From Endozoicomonas sp. (ex Botrylloides leachii) (GTDB taxonomy: Bacteria; Pseudomonadota; Gammaproteobacteria; Pseudomonadales; Endozoicomonadaceae): 37,379 bases of DNA. The stretch covers positions 2,735 through 40,113 of the forward strand of contig JAQYUY010000105.1 of assembly GCA_028728195.1 (NCBI GenBank), written 5' to 3'. The stretch's first letter is position 1, and each line of letters opens with the position of its first letter. A program made the position numbers and the translations under genes. Under the pieces are notes generated by a model. The model was not told the origin of the DNA. It worked only from the letters and a program-made list of their open reading frames with translations, and did not search any database. Positions 16,806 to 26,080 of the stretch are shown here, piece by piece.

Positions 16806-18212
16806 TCAAAATGGAAATTTTTTACTAGCACCAGGCGATAGCATCCCACCCATACCGCTAGGCATTTGCCCTTTCATGCCGCCTAGGCCCCGCATTAACT
16901 TTGCCATACCGCCTTTTTTACTGACCTTTTTCATCATTTTGCTCATTTGCTTATGTTGCTTAATAAGGCGGTTAATATCTTGAATATTAGTGCCGGAACC
17001 AGCAGCTATACGCTTTTTCCGTGAACCATTCATAATATCAGGGTTAGCACGCTCTTTTCTGGTCATGGAATTAATGATAGCTTCCATTTGGGCAAAGACC
17101 TTGTTGTCCATCTGCCCAGGCATCTGTTGACTCATGCCTCCCATGCCTGGCAACTTATCCATGACCCCAGATAGCCCGCCCATTTTTTTCATTTGCTGAA
17201 GCTGGTCGCGAAAATCTTCCAGATCAAAGCCCTTGCCTTTTTTCAGTTTCTTGGCAAGTTTGTCAGCTTTTTTCTTATCTAACTTCAGCTCAGCTTCTTC
17301 GATTAGCGACAACACATCGCCCATACCGAGAATACGGGAAGCTATACGATCAGGATAGAAAGATTCAAGGGCATCTATTTTCTCACCAGTACCCATAAAT
17401 TTTATAGGCTTACCGGTAATATGGCGTACAGAAAGCGCAGCACCGCCTCGAGCATCACCATCTGCTTTGGTTAGCACAACACCTGTCAGAGGGAGCGCAT
17501 CATTAAAAACCTTTGCTGTATTAGCAGCATCTTGACCCGTCATGGCATCAACAACAAATAAGGTCTCTATCGGATTAGTGGCATGATGTAACTGTTTGAT
17601 TTCATCCATCATCTGTTCATCAATGTGCAGGCGACCTGCCGTATCAACAATCAGTACATCGGCATGTTTTATTTTGGTTTCACGTATAGCACGAGAGACG
17701 ATATCTACAGGTTTTTGGTCAGTATAGGATGGAAAAAAATGCAACCCTGTTTCATTGGCCAGCGTTTCTAGCTGTTTAATAGCTGCTGGACGGTAAACGT
17801 CAGCACTAACCACCATAACCGATTTTTTCTGGCGTTCTTTTAGCCATTTACCCAGTTTAACCGCAGAGGTTGTCTTACCTGCACCTTGAAGTCCTGCCAT
17901 CAAGATAATTGCAGGAGGTTGGGTAGCAAGGTTCAATTCGTCATTGGTAGAGCCCATCACCTCGATCAGTTCATTTTGAACAATTTTGACAAAGGTTTGT
18001 CCTGGGTTAAGGCTCACTTGCACTGACTGGCCTACCGCTTTTTCCTTGATGCGTTTGATAAACTCACGGACAACTGGGAGAGCGACATCCGCCTCCAATA
18101 GTGCCATACGCACTTCTCGGAGCGTTTCTTTTATATTTTCTTCGCTAAGCTTAGCCTTGCCTGTTACGCTTTTTAATGTATGTGACAGGCGCTCAGTTAA
18201 ATTCTCAAACAT
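16806..18212 (-). CDS. ffh: signal recognition particle GTPase Ffh
   Basis: 468 residues. The N domain is followed by the GTPase (G) domain with GLQGAGKTT at 107-115, DTAGRLHID, TKADGDARGGAAL and the conserved MGTGEK stretch. The methionine-rich M domain binds signal peptides and 4.5S RNA; its SGTNIQDINRLIKQHKQM segment is the RNA-binding motif. Ffh and 4.5S RNA recognise hydrophobic nascent chains and hand them to FtsY and the Sec translocon. The ATG has AAGG nine bases upstream. The ffs RNA was not seen in this window. In many gammaproteobacteria ffh neighbours rpsP-rimM-trmD; here it is followed only by the inverted-repeat element and slyD. Confidence 0.98.
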   Translation of the reverse strand: MFENLTERLSHTLKSVTGKAKLSEENIKETLREVRMALLEADVALPVVREFIKRIKEKAVGQSVQVSLNPGQTFVKIVQNELIEVMGSTNDELNLATQPPAIILMAGLQGAGKTTSAVKLGKWLKERQKKSVMVVSADVYRPAAIKQLETLANETGLHFFPSYTDQKPVDIVSRAIRETKIKHADVLIVDTAGRLHIDEQMMDEIKQLHHATNPIETLFVVDAMTGQDAANTAKVFNDALPLTGVVLTKADGDARGGAALSVRHITGKPIKFMGTGEKIDALESFYPDRIASRILGMGDVLSLIEEAELKLDKKKADKLAKKLKKGKGFDLEDFRDQLQQMKKMGGLSGVMDKLPGMGGMSQQMPGQMDNKVFAQMEAIINSMTRKERANPDIMNGSRKKRIAAGSGTNIQDINRLIKQHKQMSKMMKKVSKKGGMAKLMRGLGGMKGQMPSGMGGMLSPGASKKFPF

Positions 18213-18612
18213 AGGGTTTGCCTTGTGATAAGTGCTTCTTACTCAGTTGAGATGAATTATATAGGAAACCTTGTATTACGGCAGCTTTCCATTCTAATAG
18301 TTCAAATTAGCACGTATATTTATATGCATATTTTGTTCAATCATAGAACTTGCGCATTGATAACCCCCGATAAAAAATAGCTCTTGATCGATATATGCTA
18401 AGAAAAGTGCTGGTAGGCTGGTTACCTGCTAGGTGCATATTAGAATGTCAATTGAGCTTATTTCTTAAATCTAGCTATACTGAACATGCCTAGCAGCTGT
18501 TCACGTTTTTTTCTGAATAGTTTCAGAGGAACTATCAGTTAAAGCGCTTTGTTACTAATAAGATAAGCTAGCTAAAAGCTTAGCTATTTTGCATTCAATA
18601 GGAAGATAACTA
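18213..18612. other. divergent region between ffh and second yejA-like gene
   Basis: 400 bases without a supported gene, presumably holding both divergent promoters. A short inverted repeat (TAAGCT with AGCTTA, about 18564-18582) lies just upstream of the yejA-like gene. No confident promoter boxes, RNA gene or pseudogene could be recognised. Confidence 0.55.
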
Positions 18613-20442
18613 TTGAACCTTTTACACGTTAGCATGCATATAAAAATAAAGCCTAGACAGTTTTCACTTTCTTTTTTCCTACTGGTGATTTCTGGGTTGC
18701 TGTATGCAAAAGATACAGCAAAAGTCATCACACAGGAGAGCTTTTCTTTAATTGGGGAGCCCGCTTATCCTGAAGATTTTAAGCATTTTATTTACGTAAA
18801 TCCTGATGCACCAAAAGGTGGTGTCTTGAGGCTGGCGGCTATTGGTACTTATGATACGCTAAATCCTTATAGCGCTATAGGTCGGCCGCCGGAAGGTATC
18901 TATATGATACATGACCGACTCATGACCCGATCAGTCGATGAACCTGTTACTTTATACCCTGTAATAGCAAAAAATATTCAATATCCAAGTGATTTGCAAT
19001 GGGTAGCATTTGATCTTAATCCCCAAGCTCGCTTTCATGATGATAAGCCAGTGACGGCAGAAGATGTTGTATTTACTTTTAACCTATTAAAAACATCAGG
19101 GTCTGCTTTTATTAAAAATAATTACAGGGATGTTCTTAGCGCTAAAGCTGATGGCGCTCATCGTGTCATTTTTCAACTCGGCGCAGGTAGGGGAATTAGA
19201 CTGTTAGCATTCATTGCTTTTATGCCGGTGATGGCTAAACATTTTTGGCAAGGCCGGTCGTTTGATGCCGGCTTAACTCAGCTTCCGGTTGGAAGTGGTC
19301 CAATGAAAATTAGCAAAATAAAACTTGGTCGGTCTATTGTCTATGAGCGGGTTAAAAATTATTGGGGTGCTGATCTACCTACCCATAAAGGGTTATATAA
19401 CTTTGATACAGTAAAAATTGATTATTATCGAGATAACCATGCATCTATAGAAGCCTTCCGTGCAGGCTTATATGACTTTCGTTATGAGTTTGATGTTAAA
19501 GCATGGCGTCAAAACTATAATTTTTCTGCTGCAAAAAAGGCTCAGGTAATTAAAGAGACTGCTCCTTTTATACACCCCCCAGGTATGAAGGCATTTGTAT
19601 TTAATACTCGCAAGGCACTATTCAAAGACCGACAAGTTAGAATGGCTTTGCTTGAATTATTTGACTTTGAATGGATAAATAAGCATTTTTTATATTCGGA
19701 GTATCAAAGAACAACCAGCTTTTTTGAAAATACACCTTTAAAAGCGCAGGGGCTTCCTTCGCCTGAAGAGTTGAATATTTTAGAGCCTTTTCGAAAAGTA
19801 TTGCCTGCTGAATTATTTACACATGCGCCGATTTTACCTGTATCAAATGGATCGGGTAATAACCGGAATAGCAAACATGCTGCTATTCAACGGTTAGAGC
19901 ATGTAGGTTGGGTATTAAGAAATGGTGTCATGACAAACAAAGACACGGGCAAACCGTTTGTATTTAGTCTACTAGTTGATTCTGCTGCTGAAGAGCGCAT
20001 TGTCGCCCCTTTTAAAAAAAATCTGGCCGATATTGGAATTAAGATGATAATTAAGGTGCTTGATATTAGTCAGTATAGGAAAAGGATTAAAAACTTTGAT
20101 TTTGATATAGCCAGCTGGCATTTTTTTCACTCGCCTTTCCCTGGGGCAGAACAAGTTAATAACTGGAGCAGCTTGGCAGCTAATAAGCTGACAAGTAATA
20201 ATGTGGCCGGCGTTAATAATCCTGCTGTTGATGAGCTGGTTGAACGTATTAAACAGGCAACTCATTACGATGATGTTGTTCATCTAACCAAGGCTTTAGA
20301 TAGGGTGCTGCTGTGGGGATGCTATGTTATCCCAAAATGGCATATTAACATAATTAATATGGCTTATTGGAGTCATTTGAGACGACCGAAAGCAGGGCAC
20401 CCTTATTATCCAGTACTTGAAGCTATGTGGCATGCTGATTAG
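18613..20442 (+). CDS. second YejA-like peptide-binding protein (family 5)
   Basis: 609 residues, periplasmic, with a signal sequence (hydrophobic core about 19-32, cleavage near LYA). The same SBP_bac_5/YejA features occur as in the minus-strand paralogue at 12622: EDFKHFIYVNPDAPKGG, RLAAIGTYDTLNPY and FDLNPQARFHDDKPVTAEDV. It should bind oligopeptides. It is again an orphan gene with no permease or ATPase nearby, so it may supply a shared YejBEF elsewhere. The start is TTG at 18613 with AGGAAG about eight bases upstream; ATG 18634 is the alternative but has no ribosome site, and both leave a signal sequence. The two paralogues point away from the four genes between them. Confidence 0.92.
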   Translation: MNLLHVSMHIKIKPRQFSLSFFLLVISGLLYAKDTAKVITQESFSLIGEPAYPEDFKHFIYVNPDAPKGGVLRLAAIGTYDTLNPYSAIGRPPEGIYMIHDRLMTRSVDEPVTLYPVIAKNIQYPSDLQWVAFDLNPQARFHDDKPVTAEDVVFTFNLLKTSGSAFIKNNYRDVLSAKADGAHRVIFQLGAGRGIRLLAFIAFMPVMAKHFWQGRSFDAGLTQLPVGSGPMKISKIKLGRSIVYERVKNYWGADLPTHKGLYNFDTVKIDYYRDNHASIEAFRAGLYDFRYEFDVKAWRQNYNFSAAKKAQVIKETAPFIHPPGMKAFVFNTRKALFKDRQVRMALLELFDFEWINKHFLYSEYQRTTSFFENTPLKAQGLPSPEELNILEPFRKVLPAELFTHAPILPVSNGSGNNRNSKHAAIQRLEHVGWVLRNGVMTNKDTGKPFVFSLLVDSAAEERIVAPFKKNLADIGIKMIIKVLDISQYRKRIKNFDFDIASWHFFHSPFPGAEQVNNWSSLAANKLTSNNVAGVNNPAVDELVERIKQATHYDDVVHLTKALDRVLLWGCYVIPKWHINIINMAYWSHLRRPKAGHPYYPVLEAMWHAD

Positions 20443-20652
20443 GGTCTGTTCGCAAGGCATAGTCCTTATTTTTTAGACGAACAGATGAAAAGCTGAGTAA
20501 ATAAACCTGATATTATTTAAAGTGAGTGATTAATAGGATCAACCTGCCTCAAAGCAAAACTCTTCAGGCAGGTTAAAGATAACTAAAGATGATAGAACCA
20601 CAGATGCCCTATGTCTTTAAAGGGTCAAATGGGCAAATCTTTACTGGCTACA
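20443..20652. other. convergent intergenic region with two hairpins
   Basis: Between the plus-strand yejA-like gene and the minus-strand secreted protein. One inverted repeat (TCTGTTCG 20445-20452 with CGAACAGA 20478-20485) encloses a small AAGG/CCTT hairpin followed by six T bases, which may terminate the yejA-like transcript. A second has a 9-bp GC-rich stem (AACCTGCCT 20541-20549 with AGGCAGGTT 20566-20574) and a 16-base loop, probably a 3'-end structure though without a T run. Confidence 0.55.
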
Positions 20653-21912
20653 TTAAAGATTCAGCATTTCTTTATTATCATCCGTACTTTTTAAATTTTG
20701 TTGTTCCTCTACTAACTTTTTACCTGCCAATAAAACAGCATCTACTGCTTCTTTCCCTTCAATAAAAACCACTTCATTATATTTAAAATAACCTCTAGCA
20801 GCATACTTTAAGCTTTTATCACTGGCTTCATCTGGATAGTAATCATTAGAAAAAACATAGACGGGTAGACATTCTTCTTGTTTAGCTTTTTCTATTGCTT
20901 CATTGACTAATTTAATTAAGTTTTTTTCAGCTATTTCTTGCTTAGATTCAGCAACAGATTGAGCGCTAGCCCATTGATCATTTAGAGATGATGGGAAATT
21001 ATTTGGATTTGGCTTAATGCCACAGGAAATTTTCTGGACATAGCTTCCTAATATATTTTTAGGCACTAGCTTTTTCTCCATGCCCATTGCAAATCGGCTA
21101 TCAAAGCTAGCATTATTTAAGTGTGTTGCTATACATGGGTATTTCAAAAGCATATTTTTAAGAGGAAGCATACTTGTCTCTATACCTTGATTTTCCCTAA
21201 TACCATCTTCTTGAAATAATTCACTCCTCACCCTTTCACCTATTTCAAAGCGCCCACCCTCTATTCCATCTATACTGTCAACTTCTTCTCTATTAATAGA
21301 TTCTTTACCATTTTTTTTGGTTACCTTAAGAAGCTGACCCATAGTTGTTGCATGAATAACATAAACTATATTTCCTTTTCCATGATCATGTTCATGATAG
21401 CGTAAAGCAGAAAGACCCACTATTTTAGCATCATCCATAAACTGTATATTTGCTTTTTTAACGCCAACATTTAAGCTAACTACCTGCTTAAAATTATTAA
21501 ATTTATCTTCGCTCTTCTGTCTTTCTTCCCCATCACGATCTTGCCTAAACTGGTAAGAATAACCAGCAAAACCTATAACCAAATTATTTATATTAATATC
21601 ATGATCTTGCGTCTTTCCCTCTATTTTTGATTTTAGTTTTCCCCACCCTTCAAGAAATAGATACTGAAACGAATTCTTACAAATACTATTTGTAATATGA
21701 CCAAAATAACTACTGTTATCTGCAATGTTTAATGAGGCGGTAATAGGTTCTTTATCACACGGTTGACTGTCTAGCTGCTCTGCAATCAATTTGAGATTAT
21801 CATTTTGCTGAACCACATAGACATTAAAACTAGAAGATAATGCCATCGAACTTTTAAAAAAAATAAGCGGGATGAACAAAAAAAATAGTCTATAAAACAA
21901 CTTGTTATTCAT
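20653..21912 (-). CDS. unrecognised secreted protein, possible enterotoxin-A/ADP-ribosyltransferase-like fold
   Basis: 419 residues from ATG 21912 (a GTG two codons upstream is also possible). An N-terminal signal sequence (core about 6-20) suggests export. I do not recognise the family with confidence. Read by eye, the middle aligns in order with the A chain of heat-labile enterotoxin/cholera toxin: VYVV (32-35) where the toxins have LYRADSR; VSLN at 145-148 with an alanine nine residues after its valine, like VSTS; IVYVI at 182-186; and REEV, then GI and RV (208-228) where the toxins have EQEV, GGI and RV. The NAD-binding arginine and the first catalytic glutamate are absent, so it may be inactive. 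The tail has a helical, possibly coiled-coil part near 315-350. The gene looks more A/T-rich than its neighbours. Confidence 0.6.
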   Translation of the reverse strand: MNNKLFYRLFFLFIPLIFFKSSMALSSSFNVYVVQQNDNLKLIAEQLDSQPCDKEPITASLNIADNSSYFGHITNSICKNSFQYLFLEGWGKLKSKIEGKTQDHDININNLVIGFAGYSYQFRQDRDGEERQKSEDKFNNFKQVVSLNVGVKKANIQFMDDAKIVGLSALRYHEHDHGKGNIVYVIHATTMGQLLKVTKKNGKESINREEVDSIDGIEGGRFEIGERVRSELFQEDGIRENQGIETSMLPLKNMLLKYPCIATHLNNASFDSRFAMGMEKKLVPKNILGSYVQKISCGIKPNPNNFPSSLNDQWASAQSVAESKQEIAEKNLIKLVNEAIEKAKQEECLPVYVFSNDYYPDEASDKSLKYAARGYFKYNEVVFIEGKEAVDAVLLAGKKLVEEQQNLKSTDDNKEMLNL

Positions 21913-21996
21913 TTTCACTCTATCTCATTGTTAAGTTGGTTTAATCAAGCCGAAGGTGTAGTATAGTCAACTATCATTGTATTCCTTTTATTTATT

Positions 21997-22815
21997 ATGC
22001 TTACTTTAAATGAATTCGTTATTGAAAGCGCTCAGCCCAACCAACGACACGATAAAAAAATAAAAAATGAACTAATTATTGGTACAACCCAACGCCGACT
22101 ATACCATCAATGCCATATTCCAACTGCTGTCAATATTGCACCAGAGGAGCTGGTAGCAAATATACCACCAGCCACAGGCAAGCTACCCTCACTTAATCAG
22201 CTAGAAGCGTTGTTTTCCCGCTTAGGCTATTTAGGCAAAGATCAGCATTTAATTATTTACGACGATGAAGGTGGAGGCTGGGCCGGGCGTTTTATATGGA
22301 CACTGGATATGATAGGCCACAGTAACTACAGCTACATAAATGGAGGTCTGCATGCCTGGATAGCAGCTGGTTTGCCATTAGAAAGCGGTGAAAATACCCC
22401 AGAGCCAACACAGGTAATGTTAACACTTCACAACAGCGCACGGGCTTCTCGTGATTATATTGAAGCTAATCTCAATAGCCCTGATACCGTTATTTGGGAT
22501 GCTCGCTCTCCGGCCGAATACTGTGGCGAGCAGATCTTTGCTCGGCGAGGGGGGCATATTCCCGGCGCTATTAACTATGAGTGGACCCGCGCGATGGATT
22601 CCAAAGATAACTATAGAATACATAAAAATGTAGCAAAAGAGCTGGCAGAGCTGGGTATAACCAAGGAAAAAAACGTAATTACATACTGTCAAAGCCATCA
22701 TCGATCTGGCTTTACTTATCTTGTTGCTAAGGCATTAGGCTTTCGGCATATAAAAGCCTATGATGGTTCATGGTCTGAGTGGGGCAATCTCAGTGATACG
22801 CCCATTGAAGTTTAA
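21997..22815 (+). CDS. rhdA: rhodanese-type thiosulfate sulfurtransferase
   Basis: 272 residues, two rhodanese domains. The C-terminal active site is C231-Q-S-H-H-R-S-G, close to the CQTHHRS loop of Azotobacter RhdA, where the cysteine is at position 230. It transfers sulfane sulfur from thiosulfate to acceptors such as cyanide or thiols. The N-terminal domain is the inactive, structural one. It is followed 119 bases later by psd, the rhdA-psd order known from Pseudomonas. The ribosome site before ATG 21997 is poor, so the exact start is not certain, but the rhodanese fold begins within the first 30 residues. Confidence 0.94.
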   Translation: MLTLNEFVIESAQPNQRHDKKIKNELIIGTTQRRLYHQCHIPTAVNIAPEELVANIPPATGKLPSLNQLEALFSRLGYLGKDQHLIIYDDEGGGWAGRFIWTLDMIGHSNYSYINGGLHAWIAAGLPLESGENTPEPTQVMLTLHNSARASRDYIEANLNSPDTVIWDARSPAEYCGEQIFARRGGHIPGAINYEWTRAMDSKDNYRIHKNVAKELAELGITKEKNVITYCQSHHRSGFTYLVAKALGFRHIKAYDGSWSEWGNLSDTPIEV

Positions 22816-22934
22816 TTTGTTACTTTTACTACTTAATTTTAAAGGCTACCTATGGTTGTTTACCGCTAGAAAAAACTTGCACCTTGTCCTTAATGCTTGA
22901 ATTTCAGGTGCATAGGCCGCAACCTTCTATTACA

Positions 22935-23840
22935 ATGCGGTTGTCTATATCTACAGATATGATACAGAGGCTAGCCACTACCGTGAAAGCAAAACTGTTC
23001 GCCAACGCTCAATATATTTTACCTCATCACTTAATTTCCAGAGCTGCACACTGTTTTGTCGAGAGCAAGATTAGTTGGCTAAAAAATAGCCTGATTCGTT
23101 CAGCCATCAATCGCTTTGATGTGGATATGAGCGAGGCCGAGGAGGAACGCATTGAGGCTTATGCTAACTTCAATGCTTTTTTTACGCGCTCATTGAAAGA
23201 AGGTGCTCGCCCGTTTCCTGAAGATGATCAAGCCATCATTAGTCCTGCCGATGGAACTATTAGTCAGATTGGCGCTATTGAAAATGGCCGTATATTTCAA
23301 GCAAAAGGCCATGACTACAGTCTAATAGAACTACTCGGCGGTGATGTTGACCTTAGCCGTAAATTTATGGGCGGCACCTTTGCTACCCTTTATTTGTCAC
23401 CGCGAGACTATCATAGGGTGCATATTCCTGCTACTGGAACCTTGTGTCAGATGATCCATGTGCCAGGCCGGTTGTTTTCTGTCAATCAAGGTACGGTTGA
23501 AAATATACCTCACCTATTTGCAAGAAATGAACGTGTAGTTAACTTCTTTGATACCGCACATGGGCCGATGGCAGTTATTTTGGTCGGTGCCATCATTGTT
23601 GCTAGCATCGAAACCGTGTGGGCTGGCCAAATCACTCCACACAAAAGAGAAGTAAAATCGGTTGATTATAATGCCAATCAACACGAAAGCATTGTGTTAC
23701 AGCGCGGTGATGAGCTGGGACGATTTAAAATGGGTTCAACAGCCATTGTTCTGTTTGGCAAAAATCAAGTTGAATGGCTTCCCCATTGGCAAGCCGGCCA
23801 TTGCATCAAAATGGGTGAAGCATTAGGCAAGGTAAATTAA
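22935..23840 (+). CDS. psd: phosphatidylserine decarboxylase proenzyme
   Basis: About 301 residues. Self-cleavage at the serine of MGSTAIVLFG, near the C-terminus, makes the pyruvoyl cofactor and splits the protein into beta and alpha chains; the enzyme makes phosphatidylethanolamine at the inner membrane. Other family segments are FNAFFTRSLKEGARP, SPADGTISQIG and the histidines in YLSPRDYHRVHIP. The start is uncertain: TTG 22884, ATG 22893, ATG 22935 and ATG 22959 are in frame and none has a good ribosome site. ATG 22935 or 22959 gives the usual N-terminus (LATTVKAKLFANAQYILPHH). It follows rhdA on the same strand. Confidence 0.95.
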   Translation: MRLSISTDMIQRLATTVKAKLFANAQYILPHHLISRAAHCFVESKISWLKNSLIRSAINRFDVDMSEAEEERIEAYANFNAFFTRSLKEGARPFPEDDQAIISPADGTISQIGAIENGRIFQAKGHDYSLIELLGGDVDLSRKFMGGTFATLYLSPRDYHRVHIPATGTLCQMIHVPGRLFSVNQGTVENIPHLFARNERVVNFFDTAHGPMAVILVGAIIVASIETVWAGQITPHKREVKSVDYNANQHESIVLQRGDELGRFKMGSTAIVLFGKNQVEWLPHWQAGHCIKMGEALGKVN

Positions 23841-23897
23841 CATCCATCGCATGTGATACATCCTTCTTATGTTAGAGCTATTAATGCCTCAAATACT

Positions 23898-23931
23898 ACT
23901 TTGAAGCATTTTGAGCTTTAAGGCCACTAAC
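23898..23931 (+). other. hairpin downstream of psd
   Basis: AATGCCTCAAA and TTTGAAGCATT around 23883-23911 pair over 11 bases with one mismatch and a 6-base loop. It lies just past the psd stop and could end the transcript, but no clear T run follows. Position is approximate. Confidence 0.35.
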
Positions 23932-24022
23932 TATGCTCATGTTGTGCTTGGAGTATTTGATAGGTATAACAAGCGAAACGGTTTACTTGATAAACAACAA
24001 ACAAAACCTTCTCAGGTGCACT

Positions 24023-24979
24023 ATGACACTTAAACTGGGTATAGTGATGGATCCTATCAGTGCCATCAACTACAAAAAGGATAGCTCTCTTGCATTATTA
24101 CTAGCTGCCAGCAATAAAAACTGGTCGCTTTTTTATATGGAACAAGCAGACCTTTATCAGTGGAATGGAAAGGCCTACGGTAGTACTCGGCGACTTTCAG
24201 TTAAAGCAAACCCGAATGGTTGGTATAATTTAGGTTCACGCCAAGAAATGGAACTCGCTGAGCTGGATGTTATCCTTATACGAAAAGACCCTCCTTTCGA
24301 CATGGAATATATTTACAGTACCTATATCTTGGAGCAAGCAGAAACGGAAGGCACGCTCGTGGTTAACAAACCACAAAGTATTCGAGACTGTAATGAAAAA
24401 TACTTTGCTACTCTCTTTCCTCAATGCACACCGCCAGTCATTGTGTCCAGAGATGCACAACGGATTCGAGCTTTTGCTCAAGAACACGAAAAGATAGTGC
24501 TAAAACCGCTCGATGGCATGGGCGGTACGTCCATTTTCAAATCTTACCCTAACGATCCTAATCTTAGCGTTATTATTGAAACACTGACTGATTATGGCCA
24601 GCGCCAAGTGATGGTACAAAAATTTATTCCTGACATTACTCTAGGCGACAAGCGTATTTTAATGATTGACGGTGAACCCATACCTTATGCGCTAGCAAGA
24701 ATTCCTGCAGCAGGAGAGTTTCGCGGTAATATTGCAGCTGGAGGCAATGGCATTGGACAACCACTCTCTGAACGCGACCGTTGGATTGCCGCTCAGGTAG
24801 GTCCTGTGTTAAAAGAAAAAGGATTACTGTTTGTAGGTCTTGATGTGATCGGTAATTACCTCACGGAAATCAATGTTACCTCACCTACCTGTATTCGTGA
24901 ATTAAATAACCAGTTTGATCTTAATATCGGCGCCATGCTAATAGACAAAATTGAAGAAAAGTTAGCGGCCCAATATTAA
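24023..24979 (+). CDS. gshB: glutathione synthetase
   Basis: 318 residues from ATG 24023, the family's usual length. An in-frame ATG at 23933 would add an unusual 30-residue extension, so it is rejected. It joins gamma-glutamylcysteine and glycine using ATP. The N-terminus (LGIVMDPISAINYKKDSSLAL) is the GshB signature, and the ATP-grasp segments are VLKPLDGMGGTSIF and RILMIDGEPIPYALARIPA, followed by NVTSPTCIRELN. The gshB...algH-yqgF block seen in Pseudomonas is preserved here, with an aldo/keto reductase inserted between gshB and algH. Confidence 0.97.
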   Translation: MTLKLGIVMDPISAINYKKDSSLALLLAASNKNWSLFYMEQADLYQWNGKAYGSTRRLSVKANPNGWYNLGSRQEMELAELDVILIRKDPPFDMEYIYSTYILEQAETEGTLVVNKPQSIRDCNEKYFATLFPQCTPPVIVSRDAQRIRAFAQEHEKIVLKPLDGMGGTSIFKSYPNDPNLSVIIETLTDYGQRQVMVQKFIPDITLGDKRILMIDGEPIPYALARIPAAGEFRGNIAAGGNGIGQPLSERDRWIAAQVGPVLKEKGLLFVGLDVIGNYLTEINVTSPTCIRELNNQFDLNIGAMLIDKIEEKLAAQY

Positions 24980-25031
24980 CTGTTAATGAGCCACTTTTCC
25001 TATACGGTTATTGCAAATAATTGAGGATTAT

Positions 25032-26027
25032 ATGAAATATCGCCAACTCGGAAACTCAGGTCTCAAGCTTTCAGCTATTTCTCTTGGCTCTTGGGTTACT
25101 TTTGGAAAACAGGTTGACGTTTCCGATGCAAAGGCGCTATTGCAGTGCGCTTATGATTCCGGCGTCAATTTTTTTGATAATGCAGAAGGTTATGAAGCGG
25201 GTAAATCAGAAGAAATAATGGGCAGCGCTATCGAAACGCTTGGGTTACCCAGAGATACATTTGTTATTTCATCAAAAGTTTTTTGGGGCGGCAGTAAGCC
25301 CACGCAACTAGGGTTAAGTGCAAAACATATTCGTGATGCCTGTGATGCTGCGTTAATTCGCCTAAAAATAGATTATCTTGATCTATTTTTTTGTCATCGC
25401 CCCGATATTGATACACCCATTACTGAAACGGTGCGTGCAATGCATAATCTGGTTCAGCAAGGGAAAATTTTATACTGGGGCACAAGCGAATGGTCAGCAC
25501 AACAAATAACCGAAGCACATGCTGTTGCAGCAGCACATAACCTGACACCTCCTACCATGGAGCAACCTCAATACAATTTGCTACATAGAGAACGTGTTGA
25601 GGCAGAGTATCGTCCTCTTTATGAACACTATGGAATGGGCACAACAATCTGGTCACCACTGGCTAGCGGATTGCTGACAGGTAAATACAACAAGGGTATT
25701 CCAGCCGAATCTCGGCTGACATTGCCTGGCTACGAATGGCTAAAAGAGCGTTGGGATAGCAATGAAGGCCAAATAAATCAAAGAAAAATTCAGCAACTTA
25801 CCCAATTAGCAGAAGACAATGGCATCAGTCTAACTCATCTGTCATTAGCGTGGTGCCTAAAAAACTCACATGTCAGTACCGTAATTTCAGGAGCATCGCG
25901 CCTATCCCAGCTGAAGGACAACTTAAAGGCAATACACGTGATTGAGCGCATAACACCCGCTATGCTGGAAGCTATTGACGGTATTGTTGGCAACAAACCG
26001 CCTGAGCCAGATCGCTTTGGTCAATAG
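25032..26027 (+). CDS. aldo/keto reductase of the potassium-channel beta-subunit type
   Basis: 331 residues from ATG 25032, with GAGG nine bases upstream; ATG 25011 is in frame but has no site. It is a TIM-barrel NADPH-dependent oxidoreductase. The catalytic tetrad can be placed: aspartate and tyrosine in FFDNAEGY, lysine in SSKVFWGG and histidine in LFFCHRPD. The closest subgroup is the Kv-beta/YghZ-like proteins (AKR6/AKR14), which reduce aldehydes; a potassium channel partner should not be assumed. In Pseudomonas tonB lies at this point between gshB and algH; here this gene does. Confidence 0.9.
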   Translation: MKYRQLGNSGLKLSAISLGSWVTFGKQVDVSDAKALLQCAYDSGVNFFDNAEGYEAGKSEEIMGSAIETLGLPRDTFVISSKVFWGGSKPTQLGLSAKHIRDACDAALIRLKIDYLDLFFCHRPDIDTPITETVRAMHNLVQQGKILYWGTSEWSAQQITEAHAVAAAHNLTPPTMEQPQYNLLHRERVEAEYRPLYEHYGMGTTIWSPLASGLLTGKYNKGIPAESRLTLPGYEWLKERWDSNEGQINQRKIQQLTQLAEDNGISLTHLSLAWCLKNSHVSTVISGASRLSQLKDNLKAIHVIERITPAMLEAIDGIVGNKPPEPDRFGQ

Positions 26028-26080
26028 TTTAACCCTTTCTGTTTCATATAAAACAGCTTGCAGTTAAAAGCAGCACTCAC

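Noticed and set aside
20653-21912. LysM domain at the N-terminus of the secreted protein
   Set aside because: The start of the mature protein (YVVQQNDNLKLIAEQL) resembles the first half of a LysM, but the second half lacks the usual asparagine-proline and loop pattern.
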